Source: JAWKZG01 sp041396125 | Lineage (GTDB): Bacteria; Pseudomonadota; Gammaproteobacteria; Competibacterales; Competibacteraceae | Direction: 5' to 3' | NCBI GenBank assembly: GCA_041396125.1 | Contig: JAWKZG010000006.1 | Span: 213,934 to 277,933 of the forward strand | Length of the DNA stretch: 64,000 bases | Shown: positions 45,190-54,419 of the stretch, one piece after another | Numbering within the stretch: the stretch's first letter is position 1 | How the letters are laid out: every line of letters begins with the position of its first letter | Position numbers and translations under genes: made by a program | Notes under the pieces: model-generated | The model's database searches: none | What the model was told of the DNA's origin: nothing | Seen by the model: only the letters and a program-made list of their open reading frames with translations

Positions 45190-45252
45190 GGCTGTCTCCT
45201 CTGGTGTTTTTTTTTGGCAATTTTACAGCGCTGATAATAGCGCTGATATTGG

Positions 45253-47340
45253 CTAATTATCGCTCAATCGGGTACCAGATTCAGTGCACAGACTTAACAG
45301 TTGTGCCGGTTGCCAATGTGGCCCGAAGCGCTGGGTATACTCATCAAGCGTCGCCAGCACATTGCCCAAACCCACGGTATCGGCATAAAACATCGGTCCG
45401 CCGCGATACAGCGGAAAGCCGTAGCCGGTGGCCCAGATGGTATCGATATCGCTGGCTCGCAAAGCGATGCCTTCCTGCAGAATGCGCGCGCCTTCATTGA
45501 TAAGCGGGTACAGACAGCGCTGCAGGATTTCCTGATCGTCAATCGCGCGCCGTGCGATGCCGAGCTCGCGTGCGCTGAGTTCGATCAGGGCATGCACCTC
45601 AGGGTCGGGTATGGGGACGCGCGAACCGGCCTCGTAGCGATAAAAACCGCGGCCGGTTTTCTGGCCGTGCCGGCCCATCCGGGCCAGGGTGTCGGAGATC
45701 ACGCAGTAATGAGGAATGGCTGGCAGTAAAGCGCGATTTTGCTCACGGGTATGAAAACCGATATCCACGCCGGCCATGTCGATCATGGTAAACGGGCCCA
45801 TGGCAAAGCCAAAGTCATACAACACCTGATCGACCTGTTCAGGGGTTGCGCCTTCCAGCAACAGGGCATCGGCTTCGCGCATATAGCCTTCCAGCATGCG
45901 ATTGCCGATAAAGCCATAACACACACCGGCCCGGACGCCGACTTTTTTGATCGTCCTGGCCATGTCCATGCAGGTGGCCAGGACTTCCGGTGCTGTCGCC
46001 GCGCCTTGTACGATTTCAAGCAACCGCATCACATTGGCCGGGCTGAAGAAATGCAAACCGAGCACATCCTGCGGCCGGCGGGTGCTGGCGGCGATGTCAT
46101 CGATATTCAGGGTGGAGGTATTGGTGGCCAGGATCGCACCGGGTTTGGCGCAGGCATCCAGACGGGTAAAAACCTCCTGCTTGACCGCGAGGTTCTCGAA
46201 TACCGCTTCGATGACCAGATCCGCCCCGGTAACCGCAGCATTAAAATCCAGTGTCGGCTGCAATAAACCGAGTCGCTGCGTGACCTGTTCCGCTTGCAGA
46301 CGGCCTTTCGCGGCGCTCGCCTGATAGTTTTGACGAATAGCCGCGACGCCTCTGTCCAGTGTGGCCTGGTCTTTGTCCACCAGTTGTACCGGCAGGCCGG
46401 CATTGAGAAAGTTCATGGCAATGCCGCTGCCCATTGTGCCTGCGCCGATAACCGTGACCTGGTCAATCGGCCGTCGTGGGGTGTTTTTATCGATACCGGG
46501 AATTTTATTGGCAGCCCGCTCGGCGAAAAACAGATAGCGCTGCGCTTTGGAATGAGTCGTGTGCTTGCATTCCTCGAACAGCGCCCGTTCGCGTTTCAGG
46601 CCGTCCTCAAAGGGTAAATTGACCGCGGCCTCAATACACTGGATGCAGCGCTCGGGTGCGTAAAAACCCCGGCTGCGTTTGGCAATACTGTGACGAAAAT
46701 CATCAAAATAACCCGGCGGCGGTGCTTGTGGGGTCAGGTCGCGCGCCCGACGCAGTGGTGCATTACTGGCGATCAGGCGTTGGGCATAAGCGGTCGCGCC
46801 TGCCAGTAAATCGCCTTCGATCAACTCATCGATAATGCCATGGCGCCGAGCCTCTGTTGCGCTGATCGGCTGACCTGACACGATCATCGTCAACGCCTGT
46901 TCCACCCCCGCCAGCCGGGGCAGCCGCTGGGTGCCGCCAGCGCCCGGCAGACTACCGAGTTTAACCTCGGGCAGACCGACTTTCGCGCTGGACAGCGCGC
47001 AGCGGTAATGGCAGGCCAGCGCGGTTTCCAGCCCGCCGCCGAGGGCGGTGCCATGAATGGCAGCCAGCACCGGCTTGCTGATCGTGTCCAGCAGATCCAG
47101 CACCGTGGCCAGCAACGGTTCTCGTGGCGGCAGGTTGAATTCATGGATATCTGCACCGGCAATGAAGGTGCGGCCACTGCAATAGAGGATGATCGCCCGT
47201 GCTTCGGGCGCTGCCGCCAATGTGGCCAGTGCATCAGCCAGGCCTTGTCGGACCGGTTGTGACAGGGCGTTGACCGGCGGGTTGTCGATACGGATCAGGC
47301 CGATATCAGCCGTAATACTGTGAGAGACAATTTGGGCCAT
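45253..47340 (-). CDS. Bifunctional enoyl-CoA hydratase / 3-hydroxyacyl-CoA dehydrogenase
   Basis: 695 residues. The N-terminal crotonase domain shows oxyanion-hole segments GRTFIAGADIHEF and HGTALGGGLETALACHYR, plus the catalytic glutamates in VGLPEVKLGSLPGAGGTQRLPRL. The dehydrogenase domain begins VTVIGAGTMGSGIAMNFLNAG (NAD site), with VIEAVFENLAVKQEVF, NTSTLNIDDIAA and LGLHFFSPANVMRLLEIV. Two C-terminal helical 3HCDH domains follow. It performs two steps of beta-oxidation and is FadJ/FadB-like, but shorter than E. coli FadB, without its thiolase partner nearby. First gene of the unit with the acyl-CoA ligase. Confidence 0.93.
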   Translation of the reverse strand: MAQIVSHSITADIGLIRIDNPPVNALSQPVRQGLADALATLAAAPEARAIILYCSGRTFIAGADIHEFNLPPREPLLATVLDLLDTISKPVLAAIHGTALGGGLETALACHYRCALSSAKVGLPEVKLGSLPGAGGTQRLPRLAGVEQALTMIVSGQPISATEARRHGIIDELIEGDLLAGATAYAQRLIASNAPLRRARDLTPQAPPPGYFDDFRHSIAKRSRGFYAPERCIQCIEAAVNLPFEDGLKRERALFEECKHTTHSKAQRYLFFAERAANKIPGIDKNTPRRPIDQVTVIGAGTMGSGIAMNFLNAGLPVQLVDKDQATLDRGVAAIRQNYQASAAKGRLQAEQVTQRLGLLQPTLDFNAAVTGADLVIEAVFENLAVKQEVFTRLDACAKPGAILATNTSTLNIDDIAASTRRPQDVLGLHFFSPANVMRLLEIVQGAATAPEVLATCMDMARTIKKVGVRAGVCYGFIGNRMLEGYMREADALLLEGATPEQVDQVLYDFGFAMGPFTMIDMAGVDIGFHTREQNRALLPAIPHYCVISDTLARMGRHGQKTGRGFYRYEAGSRVPIPDPEVHALIELSARELGIARRAIDDQEILQRCLYPLINEGARILQEGIALRASDIDTIWATGYGFPLYRGGPMFYADTVGLGNVLATLDEYTQRFGPHWQPAQLLSLCTESGTRLSDN

Positions 47341-47539
47341 AGTTAGGTCTCGCTACGGTCTTGCTGCGCCGGTGCCTTGCCTGCGTTGCCGCGCTGACTC
47401 TGCCGGGCGACGCAGTGGAGCGACCGAATGGGTGTCAATGGGCGTTAACCCGTTCAATTCGGCATGGTGACTACCGGAGTCATTATGCTGCCATTGATTT
47501 TAGCGCAGCCTGTGCTGTATGCCTAAACCGGGGATTCTG

Positions 47540-47959
47540 TCACGCGGGTACGGCTGCTTTGCCGGCGCTTTGCATCACGGTTGCCAGCCTGCTGTAGGCC
47601 TCGCCCCAAGCGGTACGGGTTGATGCGGTGAAAGTGTCCCCTAAACCTTGCTCCAGTGTCCACAACAGTGCTGTGCCAACGGTATCGTAATGTGCCGCCT
47701 GGACGCCGTAGCCGACGTGACGCTGCCCCAGCGTCTGCAGTGCGGGCAAGAGTGAATCCAGCTTGTCCAGACTCCGTACAACCAGGTTGATGGCCTGCAT
47801 CAGCTTGGCACCCTGAGCTTTCATATCACCCGTAAACAAGGGCTTGAGAGCAGGGTCAAGTTCAAACAGACGAGCATAAAACAAGGCCGCTGCCTGGTCT
47901 GCAATCGGGGTGAGCTGAGCCCAGCTGGTCTGTATCAGGTGCTGTTGTTCGGGTGTCAT
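47540..47959 (-). CDS. Single-domain globin (bacterial hemoglobin) 1
   Basis: 139 residues from MTPEQQHLIQTSWAQL, with gaggaa upstream. The fold is that of the flavohemoglobin heme domain without a reductase: ALFYARLFELDPALKPLF (B-C helices) and the proximal histidine H81 in TLGQRHVGYGVQAAHY. Proteins of this type bind O2 or NO and often detoxify NO or buffer oxygen. A near relative is encoded at 48957-49382, facing it across a response regulator. The shared upstream region with the response-regulator gene contains a 14-base palindrome. Confidence 0.88.
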   Translation of the reverse strand: MTPEQQHLIQTSWAQLTPIADQAAALFYARLFELDPALKPLFTGDMKAQGAKLMQAINLVVRSLDKLDSLLPALQTLGQRHVGYGVQAAHYDTVGTALLWTLEQGLGDTFTASTRTAWGEAYSRLATVMQSAGKAAVPA

Positions 47960-48103
47960 AGCGTGTTCCTCTGCGTTAATCCATACGCTGGTTACTAAAC
48001 GGCTGCCTTCGGTGAAGGCTTTGTTTACTGTAACGACTGGCGTATGAAAAAGCCGGCACGCTTTATGAAATTCCATGAAAATGAAAATTTCCGAAATTTT
48101 TAC

Positions 48104-48117
48104 TTTCGAATTCGAAA
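48104..48117. promoter_or_regulatory. 14-base palindrome between divergent globin and response-regulator genes
   Basis: TTTCGAATTCGAAA is a perfect palindrome in the 278-base divergent spacer, about 120 bases upstream of the response-regulator start and 145 from the globin start. It is immediately followed by a tandem duplication of ATACCAGAAAA (48118-48128 and 48129-48139). Candidate operator for a dimeric regulator. Confidence 0.45.
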
Positions 48118-48237
48118 ATACCAGAAAAATACCAGAAAATTGCCAAGTTTCTGGGCGTAGAGATCATTAGTGTGTGCTGCATACATTTATCCATTTCAGC
48201 TTATCCGTTATAGGGATGTACTCAAAAGGAGAAGGGG

Positions 48238-48930
48238 ATGCAAAAACACATGCTGTTTGTCGAGGACGATGCGGTCGTACGGGATAATTATGCCGAGTTA
48301 CTGACCGATGAAGGATTCAAGGTTATCGCGTTTGCGGATCGACAATCCGCTTTACAGCACGCCAGTAAAACGCTGCCAGACCTGGCGTTGCTGGATATCA
48401 GCCTGCGGGGCGAACGGGATGGCGGATTTCATTTGTGCGCCGATTTACGCCGTTTGTCGCCGCGATTGCCCATTATTTTTCTGACTTCGCACGATTCCGA
48501 GCGCGATAAAATATCGGGTATCCGTCTGGGCGCGGATGACTATCTGACCAAAGATATCAGTGTGGATTATCTGGTGATCCGGATTGAGGCCTTGCTGCGG
48601 CGCTTTGAAACTCTGACCAAAACGGCGGCGGGCAGTGAACAGTGCATGCGGGATGCTCTGCGCATTGATGAAGAGCAACAGGCGTTGTACTGGCAGCAGC
48701 GCAAGGTCGAGCTGACGCTGGCACAGTTCTGGATTACCAAAACGCTGGCGCTGAATCCCGGTCAGGCAAAAAATGCCGGGCAATTGATGCGCGCCGCCAA
48801 TATCCTGGTCGAGCCGAATACCATAGCGGCCCATATCAAAAGCATACGGGCCCGTTTTCGTGCTATTGATCCGACCTTTAACTGCATCAGAACCGAACGT
48901 AGTATGGGGTATCGCTGGATGAACGAATAA
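48238..48930 (+). CDS. Response regulator with winged-helix output (PdsR-like), copy 1
   Basis: 230 residues, start preceded by aaaggagaagggg. Receiver: acidic FVEDDAVVRDNY, phospho-acceptor D53 in LLDISLRGERDGG, T in IIFLTSHDSERDK and K in DDYLTKDISVDY. The output half reads QALYWQQRKVELTLAQFWITKTLALNPGQAKNAGQLMRAA and AAHIKSIRARFRAIDPTFNCIRTERSMGYRW, an OmpR/PhoB-type winged helix. It most resembles the response regulator of the proteobacterial dedicated sortase system, but no sortase is present here. It is flanked by two globin genes and has no adjacent kinase. A second copy lies at 54420. Confidence 0.88.
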   Translation: MQKHMLFVEDDAVVRDNYAELLTDEGFKVIAFADRQSALQHASKTLPDLALLDISLRGERDGGFHLCADLRRLSPRLPIIFLTSHDSERDKISGIRLGADDYLTKDISVDYLVIRIEALLRRFETLTKTAAGSEQCMRDALRIDEEQQALYWQQRKVELTLAQFWITKTLALNPGQAKNAGQLMRAANILVEPNTIAAHIKSIRARFRAIDPTFNCIRTERSMGYRWMNE

Positions 48931-48956
48931 GCGTGCTGTGAGGGCAGTGCGCGGTG

Positions 48957-49382
48957 TTAACCAGGGTACATGAGGTTATCAATATCGGCCGTGCTCATCG
49001 CATCAGCCAAAGCCCGGTAGGCCAGCCTCCAAGCCTGCTCGGTGGCCGGGTTAAAGGCCTGGCCCAGGCAGTCTTGCAGCGCCTGAATAAGTGCCTGCTC
49101 GACCAACGTGTAGTGTTCATCCTTGACCCCGTAACCACTGTGGCGGATTCCCAGTGCGCGGATTGTTGATGTTAAATCTGCTGGCTTATCCAGATGTTTG
49201 ATGATGATGCCAAGCATGTCGGACAGTTTCTTTTGCTGCAGGCGCATATCGTTACAGAACAGAGCTCTGAGGCCCGGCTCAAGGGTGAATAGTCGAGCGT
49301 AAAACACTTCGCTCAGTGGCGGTGTCGCGGTCGCCGTTTGGCGCCAGCTTTGCTTGACCAGATCGATTTGTGCGAGTGTCAT
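48957..49382 (-). CDS. Single-domain globin (bacterial hemoglobin) 2
   Basis: 141 residues from MTLAQIDLVKQSWRQT, with agga upstream. It is related to globin 1 (shared VFYARLFTLEPGLRALF and proximal histidine H81 in ALGIRHSGYGVKDEHY) but diverged, with shorter identity runs, so the two probably have different roles. It converges with response-regulator copy 1, whose stop is 26 bases away. Role is likely O2/NO binding; no reductase domain is present. Confidence 0.88.
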   Translation of the reverse strand: MTLAQIDLVKQSWRQTATATPPLSEVFYARLFTLEPGLRALFCNDMRLQQKKLSDMLGIIIKHLDKPADLTSTIRALGIRHSGYGVKDEHYTLVEQALIQALQDCLGQAFNPATEQAWRLAYRALADAMSTADIDNLMYPG

Positions 49383-49521
49383 CGGCAGGTTTCCTGATAT
49401 AGCCGGCACCGGTTAACCGGTATACGCCGCAATGTAGGGTTTTACGTCATGCGTTTGCTTGGGATTAATCTGGTATTTTTATGACATTTTCAGAGGTGGC
49501 CGGGAGTACCGGCGCTAATCT

Positions 49522-52461
49522 TCATACGGCGCTGCAGCGGCTCTCATCGTCCTGCTGCCGGGTTAGTCGGGTCTGTAATTGGCGTAACTGCGGCAGGTAA
49601 TAACAGTCACCGCTTGTCTCCGCCCAATGGGCAGCTTCGGCAATACTGGTCTGCGCCTGCTGCAACTGTCCGGCGCAGCGATAAGCATCGGCCAGCGCGC
49701 CGAGCCAGGAGGTTAGCTGTACCCTGGCACCGGTGCCACGGAACACGCTCAGGCCGTGCTGGATGGTTGCTATACCCTGTTCGCAATGACCGGTTCGTGC
49801 TTCAGCCCAGCCTAGTGTGACCAGGGTTGAGCCATGCCAGAACGGGAAATCCTGTGCTGCCGAGAGATCAGCGCCTTCACGGGCGAGTTCCAGCGCGCCG
49901 GGTGGATCATCGCGAAAGCGATGCAGTTCGGCAACCAGACACAGCGCGATGGCCAGGGTAAAGGGCTGGCCCAGCGTCCGCGCGCGTTGCAGGGCCTGTT
50001 CAGCATAGCTCAGCGCGGTCGGTTCCTGGCCCAGATGCCAATACAGCCAGGCGGCATAGCAGGTGGCGGCAATTTCCGGTGCCTGGGTTGAAAGGATGGG
50101 GTATTGCTCGGTTGAGACAAGTCTCATGCAGTGATCAATATAGCGCTTTGCCAGCCGCAGGCGACCCTTGTGCAGCAGCAGTTCGCCCATCGCCGCTTTG
50201 GCTCTGAGCAGCAGGGCGGCATTGGACGTGCGGCGGGCCAGCCGCAGCAGTTGCCGGTTGCAGTCGTAGGCCTGGGCGAAGTTACCGTAGACCCAGTAAT
50301 AATTACTGAGGCCGATCAGCACACGAAACAGCGCGGAATGATTCTGCAGTGTTTCGCAAAGCTGCCTGGCCCGCATCCAGGTGTGCTCAACCTCGGTTGC
50401 GCCGTAACCGCAGGTTGTCATCTGGGCCGCACCCAGAGTCATTTGCAAAGCCAGTTCGTGCTCATCACGTTGTTGTTGATTGTCAATATGCCCGAGCAGC
50501 GCCAGCCCATTGTTGATATGGTCGACGGTTTCCTGATAGGCCGAACGCCCGTAGGCCTTGCGCCCGGCCCGTTGCCAGTAGCGCACAGCGTCTGCATAGC
50601 ATTCCGCTTTGCTGTAGTGATAAGCCAGAAATTCGGGGCGACGCGCTGCAAGTTCCGGTAAATCCTGCTGCAACAGGCGGGCGATGCGGCCATGCATTTC
50701 CCGGCGTTGGCCGGCCAGCTGATTGGCGTAGGCGACATCCTGTACCAGTGCGTGTTTGAAAGTGAAGATGCGTTCGCCGCCGGTAAAGCTGTTAAACAGT
50801 AATTCTGCGCACTGTAGACGTAACAGGGCGGGGTCCAGCGGGCTGCTGTATAAGCTTTCCAGCAGCTGCAGCGGCCCGCTCAGACCAATAATGGCAGCCG
50901 CTTGCAATAGCGCTTTGTCGCCGGGCAGCAGTTGATCGATACGTGCCGCAAGTACACCCTGAATCGTATCCGGGATGTGGTGTTCAGTGTGGCCTGCGTT
51001 CAGCGCCAGCTCTTCCAGAAAAAACGGATTGCCGCCGCTCAGTTGTGCCAGTGCAAGCAATTGATTCTGCTGTGTAATAGCGCGCGGCAGCGAGCGCAGC
51101 AGCCGCAGGCAATGCGCCTGTTTGAGCTGTGATAGTGCCAGTTGGCTGGCCCAGGGCAGTGCCAGCCAGTCCGGATTCAGACCGGGTCGGTAGGTGGTGA
51201 TCAGCAAAACGGGTTGATTGGCCAGTTGCTGGACAAACCCGTTCAGCCAGGTTTGTGAACTGGCGTCCATCCAGTGCATATCTTCCAGTGCAATAACTGT
51301 CGTGTGCTCACCGTGCAATAGCAGTTGTTGTAAATATAAAGCAGTCCGGTCCCGCTGCGCTTGAGCACTGAGACGCTCCAGTGTGGTCGAGTCGTGCGCC
51401 AGATCGAGCAGTCTGAGCAGCAAAGGCAGGGCTTCCGCTTGCTGTAAACCGGCGGCCTGCAAACAGCGGTGCAGTTTCTGCTGCACCGTATCAGTTGAGT
51501 CGCTGTCCAGAATAGCGCAGCAGCTGCGCAGATATTCAGCCAGGGGATAATACGGCGTGCCGCGAAAATGAGGGAAACAGTTGGCCTGGAAAAAACGCAC
51601 ATGTGGCATGTCCGGTAGGGTGTGCAGTGTTTGCCGGAATTCGCTCAGCAAACGTGATTTGCCAATCCCCGGATTACCGCTGATGGCGACGGCCTGTCCG
51701 TAACCTTCGGCGGCCTGTGCCAGACGTTGGCGGAGCAATCCCAGCTCCTGCTCCCGCCCGACCAGTGGTGCCATATGACGGCGGAAACGTCGGGGTACGC
51801 CGGCCCGGGGTTCGATGATGCATTCCGCCAGCAGGGCACCGTCGTCGTTTTCGAGCGCTTGCACCCGCACATCCGCCCGCAGCAGTTGGTAGCAGTCAGG
51901 GCTGATCAGCACGTTGCCGGTGTCGGCCCGGCGTTGCAGTGTTGCAGCTTGCCGTATAACGTCGTTGAAGGCGGCGCTGCGCAGCACTGTTGCGGTTGTT
52001 CGGTAAAGGTGCTGATGATGGCACTGCCGCTGCTCAAGCCAATACTGACAACCGCCTGTTGCTGTTGCAGTTGCCGTTGCGAGCACGAGCTGCGCTGGCT
52101 GATTAAGCGGCCAGCAGTGCCTGCGGGCATGATCTTCATGGGCGACAGGCGCGCCGAATAACACGATAAAACCATCGCTCAGCCGCGAGATCTGACCATC
52201 CGAAAGTGTTACCATCTCGCCAGGCGAACAAATCCTGCAATGGGCTCGTGCATAACTGCCCCAAGCTGTTCGACGCCAGGGCTGCGGAATCCACCAGACC
52301 GCAGTGCGGCAGCACACCAGCCTTTTTGTGCTCGCTGTCGGGTCCGGCGTCTTTTCCGGGCGTTGATTGGGTCGGTACTGTGACGCGGGTCCAGTCGGGC
52401 GTCCCGGTGTCTGCACCTGCCGCAAGGTCGGCGGCAATGGGCTGGCGGGGGATGGCAACAT
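49522..52461 (-). CDS. Large AAA/TPR signal-transduction ATPase with decayed N-terminal cyclase domain
   Basis: The intact part, from about residue 230 (APLVGREQELGLLRQRL), is an AAA_16/ORC-like ATPase with Walker A SGNPGIGKSRLL and Walker B-like HTTVIALEDMHWMD, then a long TPR-type helical region to the end (979 residues in this frame). Proteins of this design usually begin with a class III adenylate/guanylate cyclase domain. Here its pieces are scattered over three frames: CGLVDSAALASNSLG (about 52270), RLSDGFIVLFGAPVAHEDHA (about 52150) and VVSIGLSSGSAIISTF (about 52030). So the N-terminal 230 residues as written are mostly out of frame. A start anywhere before 51780 is uncertain. No C-terminal DNA-binding domain is seen. 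Confidence 0.7.
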   Translation of the reverse strand: MLPSPASPLPPTLRQVQTPGRPTGPASQYRPNQRPEKTPDPTASTKRLVCCRTAVWWIPQPWRRTAWGSYARAHCRICSPGEMVTLSDGQISRLSDGFIVLFGAPVAHEDHARRHCWPLNQPAQLVLATATATATGGCQYWLEQRQCHHQHLYRTTATVLRSAAFNDVIRQAATLQRRADTGNVLISPDCYQLLRADVRVQALENDDGALLAECIIEPRAGVPRRFRRHMAPLVGREQELGLLRQRLAQAAEGYGQAVAISGNPGIGKSRLLSEFRQTLHTLPDMPHVRFFQANCFPHFRGTPYYPLAEYLRSCCAILDSDSTDTVQQKLHRCLQAAGLQQAEALPLLLRLLDLAHDSTTLERLSAQAQRDRTALYLQQLLLHGEHTTVIALEDMHWMDASSQTWLNGFVQQLANQPVLLITTYRPGLNPDWLALPWASQLALSQLKQAHCLRLLRSLPRAITQQNQLLALAQLSGGNPFFLEELALNAGHTEHHIPDTIQGVLAARIDQLLPGDKALLQAAAIIGLSGPLQLLESLYSSPLDPALLRLQCAELLFNSFTGGERIFTFKHALVQDVAYANQLAGQRREMHGRIARLLQQDLPELAARRPEFLAYHYSKAECYADAVRYWQRAGRKAYGRSAYQETVDHINNGLALLGHIDNQQQRDEHELALQMTLGAAQMTTCGYGATEVEHTWMRARQLCETLQNHSALFRVLIGLSNYYWVYGNFAQAYDCNRQLLRLARRTSNAALLLRAKAAMGELLLHKGRLRLAKRYIDHCMRLVSTEQYPILSTQAPEIAATCYAAWLYWHLGQEPTALSYAEQALQRARTLGQPFTLAIALCLVAELHRFRDDPPGALELAREGADLSAAQDFPFWHGSTLVTLGWAEARTGHCEQGIATIQHGLSVFRGTGARVQLTSWLGALADAYRCAGQLQQAQTSIAEAAHWAETSGDCYYLPQLRQLQTRLTRQQDDESRCSAV

Positions 52462-52861
52462 GGCGATGGCTGGCCCTGGCCGTGTATGGTTTATGATGGC
52501 CTGTTGTCATTATCGCCCCAGCGGGTTTAAGTTCTTTCAGGCGGGAGCTGAGGGTGTTTCGCTGATATAACGGCCATGACCAGATCTGCTCCAGCAGCTC
52601 ATTTTGCCCTGACCACACGATCCCATATTCGATCAGCCTTGCAGCAACGCAAAGCCTTTGTGCAGATTTGATAAACGCCATCGATAAATTGATCGACCGA
52701 CGTCAAGCCGACGGTTGGCAAAGTGGTGATGCTGTGTTGTAATTTCATCCGTTTTATCGTCGCGGTTTAGCGCAGGTTGCCTCACCGCGGTCAACCTGGA
52801 TTGGTTGAACATACTTTGGCGAAAGTTAATTGCAGCCACCGGCGCGTAAAATTAATATAAT

Positions 52862-53377
52862 TCAGTGCCCGCGCATTGCTGCTCTGTTGAAAGTATCCAC
52901 CTCAAACTGATGGTGCTGCGCACAATACGCCAACTGCACCATGATCGAACGGACGATGGAAGACGGTGTCCAGAGGGCGGCACGAATATCGTGCAATTGT
53001 GCGGTGCTGTAAGCAATGAAGTGCAATAGGCGGGAGACCCCATAGATGCCGAACAACACCTGTGCCAGCAACAGCGAAGGCTGGGCCAGAACAAACAGCA
53101 GGCCTGCTGCCAAAAAGCCGGGAATACTTTCCAGATCGTTCAAATTGATGCGCCGTGAGCGTTCGACATACTCGTTTTTTTCGAGTTGCACGGGATTCGG
53201 GTTGGGATTGGCCGGACTTTTTTTCAGATCTTCCGGATTGCGAAAACCCCCCTGTACTTTGAGCATCCGATAGATTGTCAGCCACGGTTGCAGTATGAGT
53301 TTGAGCAGCATCAGCGCAGCGATGATCGCGTACAGTTGAAAAACCGGATTGGCAAAAGTCAGCAAGGTATTGGACAT
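52862..53377 (-). CDS. MAPEG-family membrane protein
   Basis: 171 residues with four membrane segments: FQLYAIIAALMLLKLILQPWLTIYRM, then after a polar loop rich in Asn/Pro/Lys, ESIPGFLAAGLLFVLA, LLLAQVLFGIYGVSRLLHFIAY, and a C-terminal segment. The loop ERSRRINLNDLESIP is the conserved glutathione-site region of MAPEG proteins (microsomal glutathione transferase/prostaglandin E synthase relatives). Likely role: conjugation or reduction of lipophilic electrophiles. It is divergent from a TetR-family gene that probably controls it. Confidence 0.88.
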   Translation of the reverse strand: MSNTLLTFANPVFQLYAIIAALMLLKLILQPWLTIYRMLKVQGGFRNPEDLKKSPANPNPNPVQLEKNEYVERSRRINLNDLESIPGFLAAGLLFVLAQPSLLLAQVLFGIYGVSRLLHFIAYSTAQLHDIRAALWTPSSIVRSIMVQLAYCAQHHQFEVDTFNRAAMRGH

Positions 53378-53410
53378 GGCATTCTCCCGGCATAGATAAT
53401 AATATTAATG

Positions 53411-53461
53411 GTAAATAAATTTACTATAGTTAAAAATTTTAAACTTAATATATTGATCAAT
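53411..53461. promoter_or_regulatory. AT-rich divergent control region with two palindromes
   Basis: GTAAAT-AA-ATTTAC (53411-53424) and ATTGATCAAT (53452-53461) are perfect inverted repeats in the about 165-base spacer between the MAPEG and TetR genes. A third, imperfect dyad (gttaaaaattttaaac, 53429-53444) lies between them. They are reasonable binding sites for the adjacent TetR-type dimer; which one is used is not known. Confidence 0.45.
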
Positions 53462-53541
53462 GTAATAATCAAGCCTGGTGGACTCAGGCTTGATTCTTTG
53501 TCTGGAGTCTGTAGGTTTAGCATGAAAAAGGTGATGCAGCG

Positions 53542-54219
53542 ATGTCTGCCAACGCAAAAAAACCATTGGGCCGGGTCGCGCTGAAACGGATCAAGACCAA
53601 AGAGGAAATACTCACGGCAGCACTGGACATTTTGTCAGAGCAGGGGGTTGAGGGTTTAACACTGGCTGCTGTTGCGGAGCAGCTCGGTTTTACCAAGCCG
53701 GCGCTTTATCATTATTTTCGCTCCAAGGAAGCGCTGATACGCAGTCTGGTGCTGGAATTAGTGCATCAGGAATCGCTTGAGCTGATTGACGCTGTCAGCA
53801 AAACCAGCGGCCGCAGCACGGTGCTTGGCAGCCTGATCCGGGCGTTTTATCAACGTTATCGTAATCGCCTGCATGCGTTTCGGCTGGTCTATTGCCAGTT
53901 TCAGTTGCTGGACATGCAGGCGTTGGGGTTTGATCAGAATACCCTCCGGCAAGACGTCAATCCGCTGTCGCAGCGTCTGTTTGATATTGTGATGTCAATA
54001 CTCAGCGAAAATGGCAAATATCCGATTACCCCGGCCTTGCGCCAGCTGGCTTTTTCCGCTTGGCTGGCAGCACTGGGGCTGGTTGAAATGCTCAGCATAA
54101 GCGATGCTGCCAACGATCCGCTGCGTCATTCCGACGAGGCCTTATTGACAACGCTGGAGAGTGTTTTCAATGCGGCTGTTGAACGTATGGCCGAATCTGC
54201 CCCGGACGACAAGGATTAA
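53542..54219 (+). CDS. TetR-family transcriptional regulator
   Basis: 225 residues. The helix-turn-helix is at about residues 35-65: ILTAALDILSEQGVEGLTLAAVAEQLGFTKPALYHYFRSKEALIRSL. The C-terminal ligand-binding half is helical (GSLIRAFYQRYRNRLHAFRLVYCQFQLLDMQ). Divergently transcribed from the MAPEG gene, which it probably represses, with inverted repeats in the AT-rich spacer. The ligand is likely a lipophilic toxic compound by analogy; not shown. Confidence 0.9.
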   Translation: MSANAKKPLGRVALKRIKTKEEILTAALDILSEQGVEGLTLAAVAEQLGFTKPALYHYFRSKEALIRSLVLELVHQESLELIDAVSKTSGRSTVLGSLIRAFYQRYRNRLHAFRLVYCQFQLLDMQALGFDQNTLRQDVNPLSQRLFDIVMSILSENGKYPITPALRQLAFSAWLAALGLVEMLSISDAANDPLRHSDEALLTTLESVFNAAVERMAESAPDDKD

Positions 54220-54223
54220 CAGC

Positions 54224-54259
54224 GGTTCATTCCGGACCGTTTGCATACCAGAATGAACC
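54224..54259. repeat. 9-bp inverted repeat after the TetR gene
   Basis: GGTTCATTC and GAATGAACC are perfect arms with an 18-base spacer, just after the tetR-type stop. No T-run, so terminator status is uncertain; it may be a regulatory dyad for the response regulator 160 bases downstream. Confidence 0.35.
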
Positions 54260-54419
54260 ATTCCTGACGCGTCAAACCTTATCTGATCCGCAATCCAGAC
54301 CGGCCCGTACTGTTGCAGGCCGGACAGACGCGCGGTTTTGCGTGTGGATGCGGTGATATGGCATAGCAATTGCGCCACTGTTTGGGCTACCGACAGGAAT
54401 GCCAACAGGATTAATGAGC

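Noticed and set aside
48238..48930. A complete dedicated sortase system
   Set aside because: The regulator resembles PdsR, but no sortase, sorted substrate or PdsS kinase is present in the window.
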